Source: Chitinophagaceae bacterium UBA1946 (GTDB taxonomy: Bacteria; Bacteroidota; Bacteroidia; Chitinophagales; Chitinophagaceae). Taken from it: a stretch of DNA of 40,169 bases. Below the pieces are notes generated by a model, which worked only from the letters and a program-made list of their open reading frames with translations, was not told the DNA's origin and searched no databases. How positions within the stretch are numbered: the stretch's first letter is position 1; each line of letters opens with the position of its first letter. Shown in pieces: positions 33,508 to 40,169 of the stretch. Both the position numbers and the translations under genes were made by a program. The stretch covers positions 1-40,169 of the forward strand of contig DDEU01000006.1 of the NCBI GenBank assembly GCA_002336815.1, in the 5' to 3' direction.

Positions 33508-35742
33508 ATGACACGAAAAATTAGCTTGACCGCATTGCTGCTATGCATGCTGGGAGCAGGGGTACAGGCCCAGACAAATATCTTTCCGGCAACCGGAAAT
33601 GTAGGAATCGGCACATTGACACCGGCTGAAAAATTAACTGTGCTCACGGCTTCATCGGTAGCCGGTATCACACAAACAAACGGTACCGTTAAAGTAGGCA
33701 CTTACGTAAATACTTCGGGGGGTTATTACGGAACAGTAAGCAATCACCCGCTGTATTTCAGAACCAATAACGGGTCCGCACAAACGACTTTGCTAACCAA
33801 TGGTAACTTTGGTATCGGCACCATCACTCCGTCAGAAAGATTAACCGTACAATCTGCCGCCAATGTACTCGGATTTGCCCATACCAACGGCACGGTTAAA
33901 CTCGGCAGCTTATTATCAACTACAGCCGCATTCTTTGGTACAGTAACCAATCACCCGCTGTATTTCCGCACCAATAATAACGCCACAGCTCAAATGAGTT
34001 TGTTGCAAAACGGAAACGTCGGCATTGGCACAGCCACTCCAACGGCAAGGCTGGATGTACGTGGCAGCGATGCGTACATCCAGATGGTAAGAGTGGGTAC
34101 GGGCAATGGAAACGACAGCAGCAATACCTGTGTGGGCAGAAATTCACTTACAAAAAACCTGGCCACCATTGATCAAAATGTAGGCGCTTATGAAGGATTT
34201 TTTAATACAGCGGTAGGCTGCAATACCCTTCGTGAAAACATGTATGGGGATGAAAATACAGCCATCGGGTATGGAGTAATGGAATTCGACAGCATTGGTA
34301 TCGACAATACTGCCGTTGGTGCTTATGCACTTACCATTAACAGGGGTGCAGCAAACACCGTAATGGGTGCCTGGGCGATGAACCAAAACACAACTGGTTC
34401 CTGGAATACGGCTATCGGCGAACAGGCATTGCAGGTAAACCAAACCAGTATGTTTAATACAAGCGTAGGAGGCAGGGCCCTTGGTTCGCACAGAAGGGGA
34501 GACAAAAATTCGGCATTTGGATATTTTGCGCTGTATGGTGATACTTCCGGGGCAGACAATACTGGCATTGGCAACTATGCGCTGCAGTTCAACTTCTCTG
34601 GCAACGGTAATACAGCTGTCGGTTCAGAATCCATGTTCTTTAACAAAACCGGCAATGAGAATACTGCCCTTGGCTACCGGTCGCTTGATTCTAATTTATC
34701 GGGCATACACAATACAGCCACCGGTAATTATGCGCTGTATAAAAACAGGACCGGCAGTTATAATACCGCTACCGGCAGGTACGCATTGTACAACACTACA
34801 GGTACAGAAAACACCGGCTTTGGTGACAATGCGCTTTTTAATAATACCACCGGCGGATATAATACCGGTGTAGGCTACCTGGCAACTCCCAATACAGGAG
34901 CGCTTAGCAATACTTCCCAGTTTGGATACAATGCCCGGGGTACCGCAAGCAACCAGGTTCGCATAGGAAATAGCAGCGTAACCAGCATTGGGGGCTATGT
35001 AAACTGGACAAACATTTCTGATGGTCGTGTAAAAAGAAATATACAGGAAAATGTGCCGGGCCTTTTATTCATCAACCAGTTAAAGCCTGTTACCTATAAC
35101 CTTAATATCGATGAGGCAGAAAAAATTACTGCATTTACAACACCGGATAAAAAGAGAGAGGGCTTAAATATGTCAGAAGAAAACAAAGCCCGTCTTGCAA
35201 AACAACAGGTTTTATACAGTGGTTTTATAGCACAGGATGTAGAAAAAGCTGCACAGGCAGCAAAATATGATTTTAGTGGTGTAGATGTTCCTAAAAATGA
35301 CAAAGACCTCTATGGCATACGCTATGCTGAATTTGTAGTGCCGCTGGTAAAAGCAGTGCAGGAACTTTCGCAGCAAAATGAAACCATGAAAAGGGAAATG
35401 GAAGAACTCAGGGCGATGGTAAAACAGCTTAGCAATACTACTGCAGCCAAAACAGGCAGCGGAATGAACATCAGCTTAACAGGCGCTGCACTGGAACAGA
35501 ATGTGCCAAATCCTTTTTCCGGAACTACCAGCATCGGCTATACGCTTCCGGCAGGCTATTCCAAAGCAAGCATTGCGTTTACCGATGCATCCGGTAAAAA
35601 AATCAGGGAGGTGAACCTGTCAGGTGCAGGGAAAGGAAGCATTACTCTAAATGCCGACATGCTTGCTGCAGGTGTTTACCAGTACTCTTTGTATGTAGAC
35701 AACAGGATTGTGGCTTCCAGGCAAATAATCAATACTAAATAA
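33508..35742 (+). CDS. surface protein with head-type repeats, S74 chaperone domain and T9SS sorting domain
   Basis: 744 aa from the ATG at 33508, which gives a clean signal peptide (MTRKISLTALLLCMLGAGVQA, cut before QTN). Residues about 25-200 hold three related modules with NVGIG...TPxxxLxV. Residues about 210-480 are a run of repeats of the type NTAVGxxAL, as in YadA-like beta-roll heads. An intramolecular chaperone/peptidase S74 domain follows from S504 (SDGRVKRNI) to about 640, including SGFIAQDVEKAA and YAEFVVPLVKAVQEL with a coil. The last 80 residues (from LEQNVPNPF) are a type A T9SS sorting domain. It is probably a trimeric surface or secreted fibre. It is transcribed alone and followed by a good terminator. 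Confidence 0.88.
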   Translation: MTRKISLTALLLCMLGAGVQAQTNIFPATGNVGIGTLTPAEKLTVLTASSVAGITQTNGTVKVGTYVNTSGGYYGTVSNHPLYFRTNNGSAQTTLLTNGNFGIGTITPSERLTVQSAANVLGFAHTNGTVKLGSLLSTTAAFFGTVTNHPLYFRTNNNATAQMSLLQNGNVGIGTATPTARLDVRGSDAYIQMVRVGTGNGNDSSNTCVGRNSLTKNLATIDQNVGAYEGFFNTAVGCNTLRENMYGDENTAIGYGVMEFDSIGIDNTAVGAYALTINRGAANTVMGAWAMNQNTTGSWNTAIGEQALQVNQTSMFNTSVGGRALGSHRRGDKNSAFGYFALYGDTSGADNTGIGNYALQFNFSGNGNTAVGSESMFFNKTGNENTALGYRSLDSNLSGIHNTATGNYALYKNRTGSYNTATGRYALYNTTGTENTGFGDNALFNNTTGGYNTGVGYLATPNTGALSNTSQFGYNARGTASNQVRIGNSSVTSIGGYVNWTNISDGRVKRNIQENVPGLLFINQLKPVTYNLNIDEAEKITAFTTPDKKREGLNMSEENKARLAKQQVLYSGFIAQDVEKAAQAAKYDFSGVDVPKNDKDLYGIRYAEFVVPLVKAVQELSQQNETMKREMEELRAMVKQLSNTTAAKTGSGMNISLTGAALEQNVPNPFSGTTSIGYTLPAGYSKASIAFTDASGKKIREVNLSGAGKGSITLNADMLAAGVYQYSLYVDNRIVASRQIINTK

Positions 35743-35760
35743 AGCAACCTAAGGCATTAT

Positions 35761-35792
35761 AAAAAGGCTGTCTAACCAGGCAGCCTTTTTTA
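35761..35792 (+). terminator. rho-independent terminator
   Basis: Perfect arms AAAAAGGCTG/CAGCCTTTTT with a 10-nt loop, ending in a T-run, 18 nt after the stop of the surface-protein gene. The arms are A/T-flanked and could also act on the other strand. Confidence 0.85.
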
Positions 35793-35995
35793 TTGAAGCC
35801 AGGCGATCAATATGCAGTGCTGATAACCGGTTAAAAAGCATGTCGTTTTTAGAACCAAAAAAATGTGCTGTAACAGGCCGAATGTTTATTCCATGAAAGA
35901 GCTGATCCAAAACTCTGGAGTAATCTTTGAACGTTTAAGCTGATGATAAAGAGCAGCAAGAGTGTTGTTCACTTTGAGTCGTGATCAACCCCTAA

Positions 35996-36130
35996 ATTGC
36001 CGTAAGCTCACCCTGCAACAATGATAGTTTATTGCCAGCTTTGTATGGTAAAAATTTACAGCAACCATCACAAAACAGTGGAGCAGCTACCACTTCAAAA
36101 ACGGGCGTAACCGAAAAGCCAAACGAGTAG
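35996..36130 (+). pseudogene. possible decayed lipoprotein-like fragment
   Basis: An open frame of 44 codons without a start codon ends at TAG 36128-36130. The peptide (AVSSPCNNDSLLPALYGKN... TGVTEKPNE) resembles the start of a mature lipoprotein after a cysteine. A stop codon lies directly before it. It sits in the 407-bp gap upstream of the SRPBCC gene, which otherwise contains only the terminator at 35761. It could be chance. Confidence 0.18.
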
Positions 36131-36149
36131 GTACCATAAAATTTATAGT

Positions 36150-36599
36150 ATGTCAAATAACACTGTCTCTTTACACCGGGTGCTGAAAACATCACCTGAA
36201 AAACTTTTCCGTGCTTTTACAGAAGCTGCAGCCATGGCCTCCTGGATACCGCCGTATGGCTTTGTTTGCATTGTTCATGAAATGGATGTTAAAGTGGGCG
36301 GCACTTACAAAATGTCGTTTCAGAATTTTTCAACAGGTAAAAGCCATTCATTTGGCGGCAAGTATGTAGAGATAAGGCCGTCGGAATTTATACAGTACAC
36401 CAGCGGGTTCGATGATCCCAACCTTCCCGGTGAAATGACCACGTCTGTAACCCTTCGCAAAGTGATCGCAGGCACCGAACTAAAGATTGTGCAGGAAGGC
36501 ATTCCATCGGTGATACCGGTTGAAATGTGTTACCTGGGATGGCAGGAATCGCTTGAAAAACTGGCCAGGCTGGTAGAGCCGGAAATCCCGGATGCATAA
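36150..36599 (+). CDS. SRPBCC / AHSA1-like ligand-binding domain protein
   Basis: 149 aa, a single START/Bet v1-like fold. Typical features are the N-terminal strand and helix LHRVLKTSPEKLFRAFTEA (8-26), the WIPP (32-35) at the entrance of the cavity, VGGTYKMSFQNF (49-60), the strand pair around GGKYVEIRPSEFIQYT, and a final helix with GWQESLEKLARLVE. These proteins (COG3832, AHSA1 family) bind hydrophobic ligands or act in stress responses; the ligand is not deducible. It is transcribed alone and ends at a hairpin terminator. Confidence 0.85.
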   Translation: MSNNTVSLHRVLKTSPEKLFRAFTEAAAMASWIPPYGFVCIVHEMDVKVGGTYKMSFQNFSTGKSHSFGGKYVEIRPSEFIQYTSGFDDPNLPGEMTTSVTLRKVIAGTELKIVQEGIPSVIPVEMCYLGWQESLEKLARLVEPEIPDA

Positions 36600-36645
36600 T
36601 GGTCTCATGCCAGCAACAAAGAGTAACTGATTTTTTGACGCAGTT

Positions 36646-36663
36646 AGTTCTGTAAACAGAACT
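36646..36663. repeat. inverted repeat AGTTCTGT-AA-ACAGAACT
   Basis: Perfect 8-bp arms separated by two bases, between the SRPBCC stop and its terminator. The loop is too small for a hairpin of full length. It may be an operator or chance. Confidence 0.3.
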
Positions 36664-36672
36664 GATCACACT

Positions 36673-36704
36673 GAGGTTTTGGCATCGCCAAAACCTCTTC
36701 TTTT
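36673..36704 (+). terminator. rho-independent terminator of the SRPBCC gene
   Basis: Perfect arms GAGGTTTTGG (36673-36682) and CCAAAACCTC (36688-36697), loop CATCG, followed by TTCTTTT. Confidence 0.8.
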
Positions 36705-36774
36705 GAAAGACGATTCCTTTGCCATAATTTTCCTTTGCAGCTTCTTCTTCGCCATCACCAACACTATCATTCAC

Positions 36775-36782
36775 TACCTTTG
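36775..36782 (+). promoter_or_regulatory. candidate -7 promoter element of the alpha-glucosidase gene
   Basis: TACCTTTG matches TAnnTTTG exactly, 21 nt upstream of the chosen ATG, which leaves a very short leader. It argues against any start upstream of 36804. No -33 TTTG is visible at the usual distance. Confidence 0.45.
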
Positions 36783-36803
36783 CAGCAACCAACGCTTCCA
36801 ATT

Positions 36804-38552
36804 ATGAAACCCCTTTTTAAAAACCTGTGCTTACTTGTAATTGCCGGTTTAATTACTTCAACTATATCTTCTCAAACGACTACAACAGCAGCCGAAAAAA
36901 AATGGTGGAAAGAGGCCGTGGTATACCAGGTGTATCCACGCAGTTTTAAAGACAGTGACGGTGATGGTATCGGCGACCTTAAAGGCATGATCTCCAAACT
37001 GGATTATTTAAAGACGCTTGGTGTACAGGTAGTGTGGCTCAGCCCGCATTTTGATTCGCCCAATGCCGATAACGGCTACGACATCCGGGATTACCGGAAA
37101 GTGATGAGAGAATTTGGAAGCATGAAAGATTTTGATGAATTGCTGGCGGGCCTTAAAAAAAGAGGGATCAAGCTCATCATCGACCTGGTGGTGAATCATT
37201 CCAGCGATGAGCACCAGTGGTTCAAAAAAAGCATGCTTTCCAAAACCAATTCATACCGGGATTATTATATCTGGCGTGCCGGCAAAGATGGGAAGGCACC
37301 CAATAACTGGCCTTCTTTTTTTGGTGGTTCTGCCTGGCAGCAGGCCGGACCTGACGGTGAATATTACCTGCACTATTTTGCCAAAAAGCAACCCGACTTA
37401 AATTGGGAAAATCCAGCACTCCGGGAAGAAGTGTATGACATAATGAAATTCTGGCTTGATAAAGGTGTTGATGGTTTCCGCATGGATGTGATACCAATGA
37501 TCTCCAAGCAAACAGATTTTCCCGATATGGATTCCGCTACCCTCGCCCATCCTGAATTTATGTATGCCTATGGGCCACGCCTCCATGAATTTCTGCAGGA
37601 GATGAATACCAAAGTGTTATCAAAATACGATGTAATGACGGTGGGTGAAGCATTTGGCGGCACACCCGAAAAAACGCAATTGCTTACCGATGAAAGAAGA
37701 AGGGAGATCAACCTGGCATTTTCATTTGATGTGGCCAGGATCGGCCGTGATAACTGGTACCAGCGCCCATGGACGGTACCGCAGTTAAAAGCACTGTTTA
37801 CCACGCAAAGCGATCTTGATCAGTATCACTGGCCAACAGTGTTTTTGTCAAACCACGACAACCCGAGGCCGGTGAGCAAGTTTGGCGATGCATCACCGCA
37901 ATACAGGGAGGCATCTGCAAAATTGCTGGCCATGCTCTTACTAACGCAAAAGGGTACCGCTTTTATGTACCAGGGAGATGAGATCGGTATGACCAACTAC
38001 CCGTTTACTTCTTTCAGCCAGTTTGACGATGTAGAGATCAAAGGCAATTACAAACAGGTATTGGCAAAAGGCATTCCTGCAGCTACTTACCTGGAAGAGT
38101 TAAATAAGTCTGGCCGTGACCATGCCCGTACACCCATGCAATGGACTGCCGGTTCGCAGGCGGGCTTTACCACAGGCAATAAAAGCTGGCTCGCCGTAAA
38201 TCCCAATTACAAGACGATCAATTTAGCTTCAGAATTAAACAATCCCCGTTCCATTTTCAACTTTTACCGGCAACTGATCAATATTCGTCGTGGTAATGAA
38301 GATCTTATTTATGGTGATTACCTGGATATTGCTCCGGAGCATCCCCGGGTATTTGCGTTTACCCGTAAGGGTGAGCATCGCACTTATCTTACCCTGCTCA
38401 ACATGTCGGGTAAAAAAACAACCTTTACGCTGGATGCGGGGTACAAGGGATATCAACTGGTTTTGGCCAATCAACCGGCAAGTAGCAAAACAATTGATGC
38501 GCTCACGCTTGAGTTGGAACCATGGGAGGCATTGCTTTACAAGAGTAATTGA
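36804..38552 (+). CDS. secreted GH13 alpha-glucosidase (oligo-1,6-glucosidase-like)
   Basis: 582 aa from the ATG at 36804, which gives a signal peptide (MKPLFKNLCLLVIAGLITS, cut near SSQ) and a periplasmic or exported enzyme. A (beta/alpha)8 GH13 barrel starts at WWKEAVVYQVYPRSF (34-48). Region I is DLVVNH (127-132), region II GFRMD with nucleophile D228, region III VGEAF with acid/base E282, and region IV SNHDN with D352. The motif QGDEIGMTN and the ARTPMQW stretch are typical of the oligo-1,6-glucosidase/alpha-glucosidase subgroup. It should hydrolyse short alpha-glucans or isomalto-oligosaccharides. No starch-binding module is attached, and no SusC/D pair is nearby, so it is not in an obvious polysaccharide utilisation locus. 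Confidence 0.92.
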   Translation: MKPLFKNLCLLVIAGLITSTISSQTTTTAAEKKWWKEAVVYQVYPRSFKDSDGDGIGDLKGMISKLDYLKTLGVQVVWLSPHFDSPNADNGYDIRDYRKVMREFGSMKDFDELLAGLKKRGIKLIIDLVVNHSSDEHQWFKKSMLSKTNSYRDYYIWRAGKDGKAPNNWPSFFGGSAWQQAGPDGEYYLHYFAKKQPDLNWENPALREEVYDIMKFWLDKGVDGFRMDVIPMISKQTDFPDMDSATLAHPEFMYAYGPRLHEFLQEMNTKVLSKYDVMTVGEAFGGTPEKTQLLTDERRREINLAFSFDVARIGRDNWYQRPWTVPQLKALFTTQSDLDQYHWPTVFLSNHDNPRPVSKFGDASPQYREASAKLLAMLLLTQKGTAFMYQGDEIGMTNYPFTSFSQFDDVEIKGNYKQVLAKGIPAATYLEELNKSGRDHARTPMQWTAGSQAGFTTGNKSWLAVNPNYKTINLASELNNPRSIFNFYRQLINIRRGNEDLIYGDYLDIAPEHPRVFAFTRKGEHRTYLTLLNMSGKKTTFTLDAGYKGYQLVLANQPASSKTIDALTLELEPWEALLYKSN

Positions 38553-38605
38553 TGCAGGGGTCATTGCAGTTCGGAACAATCCGTTACATTTGAAAAAAAG
38601 CTCCG

Positions 38606-39244
38606 TTGAATTTTACAGAAATATACACCCAGTTTGTAGATGGCATAAAGCAAACGGGCTGGATGGAATACATCGCCGTGTTTGCAGGAATCGCCAGTGT
38701 TTGGTATAGCCGCAAAGAAAACATACTGGTATATCCTGTAGGGCTGGTAAACACGGTGTTTTATATTTATTTAAGCATCAAAGGCCAACTGCCTGGCGAA
38801 GCCTCGGTAAATCTTTATTACACGATCATGAGTATTTATGGCTGGTTGCTCTGGTCAAAAAAAGACAATACCCAACATACAGTGGTGAACATTGCATTTT
38901 CGGATAAACGCTGGTGGGCCTGGCAATTCCTGTTCTTTACATCCTTCTATCTTGTAATATATTTTTCCCTCACTTATCTCAAACAATCATTTGCTCCCGG
39001 CGCTATTCCCTGGGCCGATGCATTCGCTTCTGCTACTGCTTTTACTGGCATGTGGCTGATGACGAAAAAAAAGGTGGAAAGCTGGTATTGGTGGTTGGCT
39101 ACCAACATTGCTTCGATACCACTGTATTTTGTAAAGCACTATGTTTTTACCAGTGTGTATTATGCAGTACTTTTTTGTATGGCCATTTTTGGTTTACTGG
39201 AATGGATAAAAAGGGCCCGTGCAAATACGATGCACACAGCGTAG
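38606..39244 (+). CDS. pnuC: nicotinamide riboside transporter PnuC
   Basis: 212 aa, with about seven membrane segments rich in W, Y and F. Diagnostic PnuC features are the N-terminal MEYIAVFAGIASVWYSRKEN (20-39), YPVGLVNTVFYIYL, YTIMSIYGWLLW, and the C-terminal WWLATNIASIPLYFVKHY with the substrate-pocket tryptophans and asparagine. The start is TTG at 38606. The frame is closed by a TGA 15 nt upstream and the first ATG would delete the conserved first helix, so a TTG start is the best reading. PnuC lets nicotinamide riboside diffuse in, driven by its phosphorylation. The kinase is encoded 95 bp downstream. Confidence 0.9.
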   Translation: MNFTEIYTQFVDGIKQTGWMEYIAVFAGIASVWYSRKENILVYPVGLVNTVFYIYLSIKGQLPGEASVNLYYTIMSIYGWLLWSKKDNTQHTVVNIAFSDKRWWAWQFLFFTSFYLVIYFSLTYLKQSFAPGAIPWADAFASATAFTGMWLMTKKKVESWYWWLATNIASIPLYFVKHYVFTSVYYAVLFCMAIFGLLEWIKRARANTMHTA

Positions 39245-39339
39245 TATTACGATAGTAAATATGTCGTGTTGTTTTCATATTGTTCAATTAAATTGCGGCC
39301 GAAAAATAGCAGGCATCACCGATAAGTTGAAGACCAGGA

Positions 39340-39918
39340 ATGAGTGTAATAAAAAAAATAGTTATAGTAGGGCCAGAGTCAACAGGTAAAAGTACACTGT
39401 GTGAAAAATTAGCCAATCACTACAATACCATCTGGGTAAAAGAATATGCAAGGGAGTATCTTTTAAAAAATGGAACTGATTATACCTTTGAAGATCTCTC
39501 TGATGTAGCAAAAGGCCAATTGGCCAATGAAGAGAGCGGCCTGGAAGAACTGCAAAAGAAAATAAAAGCCGAAGCTTCATCATCATTCAACCCTCAGCAC
39601 CACACACCGCTTTTTATTGATACAGATATGATCGTAATGAAAGTATGGTGTGAGTTTGTTTTTGATAAATGCCACAACTGGATACTCAATGAAATAGTTG
39701 ACCGGAAATACGACCTGTACCTGCTGGGTAATATCGATGCACCCTGGGTGAAGGATGAACTGAGAGAATATCCTGATCTTCCCACAAGGGAAAGGTTGTA
39801 TAACCATTACAAAGACATCATGGTAAATCAAAGCGTGCCCTGGGTAGATATTTGTGGCAGTTATGATGAACGTTTGCAAAAGGCGATCAACGCGGTGGAC
39901 GAAATACTTGAACAATAA
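39340..39918 (+). CDS. ribosylnicotinamide kinase, NadR-like AAA ATPase
   Basis: 192 aa. P-loop GPESTGKST (11-19), then EYAREYL (35-41), typical of the kinase domain of NadR, and DTDMIVMKVWCEF with substrate- and metal-binding acids. LPTRERLYNHY forms the lid region. It contains only the kinase part; the NMN adenylyltransferase and repressor domains of enterobacterial NadR are absent. It phosphorylates nicotinamide riboside to NMN, trapping what PnuC imports. Both genes are on the plus strand and probably co-transcribed. Confidence 0.9.
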   Translation: MSVIKKIVIVGPESTGKSTLCEKLANHYNTIWVKEYAREYLLKNGTDYTFEDLSDVAKGQLANEESGLEELQKKIKAEASSSFNPQHHTPLFIDTDMIVMKVWCEFVFDKCHNWILNEIVDRKYDLYLLGNIDAPWVKDELREYPDLPTRERLYNHYKDIMVNQSVPWVDICGSYDERLQKAINAVDEILEQ

Positions 39919-39921
39919 GGC

Positions 39922-40169
39922 TTATATTTTTTTTACTGCTTCTCTTACCAGGTCCGTTTCAAATCCTTTTTGCAGTAAAAAATCCTGGAGTTTTCTTTTC
40001 CTGATGAAAATATTCTTTTCACTTTTCAGCGTTTGTAATTTTTGCAATACCAGTTTTTGAAGGGTGGCTTCATACTCATCTTCATCAATACTCTTCAGTG
40101 CTTTTTTGATACAGTATTCGCTTACCTGCTTTTGTTTCAGTTCGTATTTTATTTTTACCCGGCCCCATT
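39922..40169 (-). CDS. recX: regulatory protein RecX (5' part beyond window)
   Basis: The 81 C-terminal residues read from the right edge to TAA at 39922. WGRVKIKYELKQKQV at the left end of the fragment is the conserved RecX repeat motif (WGxxxIxxxLxxKxV). Two further three-helix RecX repeats follow, including SEKNIFIRKRKLQDFLLQKGF. RecX binds and restrains RecA filaments. It converges on the kinase gene with only 3 bp between the stop codons, so no separate terminator fits between them. Confidence 0.85.
   Translation of the reverse strand, partial: WGRVKIKYELKQKQVSEYCIKKALKSIDEDEYEATLQKLVLQKLQTLKSEKNIFIRKRKLQDFLLQKGFETDLVREAVKKI

Noticed and set aside
40061..40169. Possible complete small gene at the right edge
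   Set aside because: The frame continues beyond the edge and matches the C-terminal repeats of RecX.

Overview
The window looks like a chromosomal segment from a member of the Bacteroidota, most likely Chitinophagaceae-like. The reasons are a C-terminal type IX secretion (T9SS) sorting domain, matches to the Bacteroidota -7 promoter element TAnnTTTG, few Shine-Dalgarno sequences, and the overall style of the proteins. This assignment is inferred from gene content only. The first 3.1 kb is visibly more AT-rich than the rest.

Layout: (1) 1-3110, minus: a Gabija-type defence pair, gajA (OLD-family ATPase/TOPRIM nuclease) and gajB (UvrD-like helicase, cut by the left edge), overlapping by ATGA. 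They lie directly behind a tRNA(CAU) gene and its terminator (3225-3344). (2) 3516-8942, minus: a three-gene MukBEF/MksBEF/Wadjet-like condensin operon (kleisin, small winged-helix subunit, 1216-aa SMC-like ATPase) with no JetD/MksG nuclease gene beside it. (3) 9297-14545, minus: a coiled-coil protein, a membrane-anchored coiled-coil protein, a substrate-binding/OmpA fusion, and a NitT/TauT-type ABC permease and ATPase. (4) 15364-16095, plus: a PPP-type phosphatase. (5) 16531-25898, plus: two very large proteins (1732 and 1376 aa) that I do not recognise, in one transcription unit closed by a strong terminator. (6) 26132-33179, plus: what I read as a complete type XIII retron. It has a WGR+HEAT/ARM-repeat protein, a winged-helix/SWIM protein, an msr-msd RNA with matching a1/a2 ends and a promoter, and a retron reverse transcriptase with the NAxxH, YADD and VTG motifs. 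(7) 33508-40169: metabolic and surface genes, namely a YadA-head-repeat/S74-chaperone/T9SS protein, an SRPBCC protein, a secreted GH13 alpha-glucosidase, PnuC plus a NadR-like ribosylnicotinamide kinase (nicotinamide riboside salvage), and the C-terminal part of RecX on the minus strand.

How the genes fit together: the window carries two recognisable anti-phage systems (Gabija and a type XIII retron) and a condensin operon related to the plasmid-defence system Wadjet. Gabija and the condensin operon flank the tRNA gene. The retron is the most complete and informative system because its RNA can be delimited from sequence alone: the promoter -7 box ends 10 nt before a1, and a2 ends 17 nt before the probable RT start codon. 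The least understood parts are the OmpA-fused transporter cluster and the pair of giant proteins.
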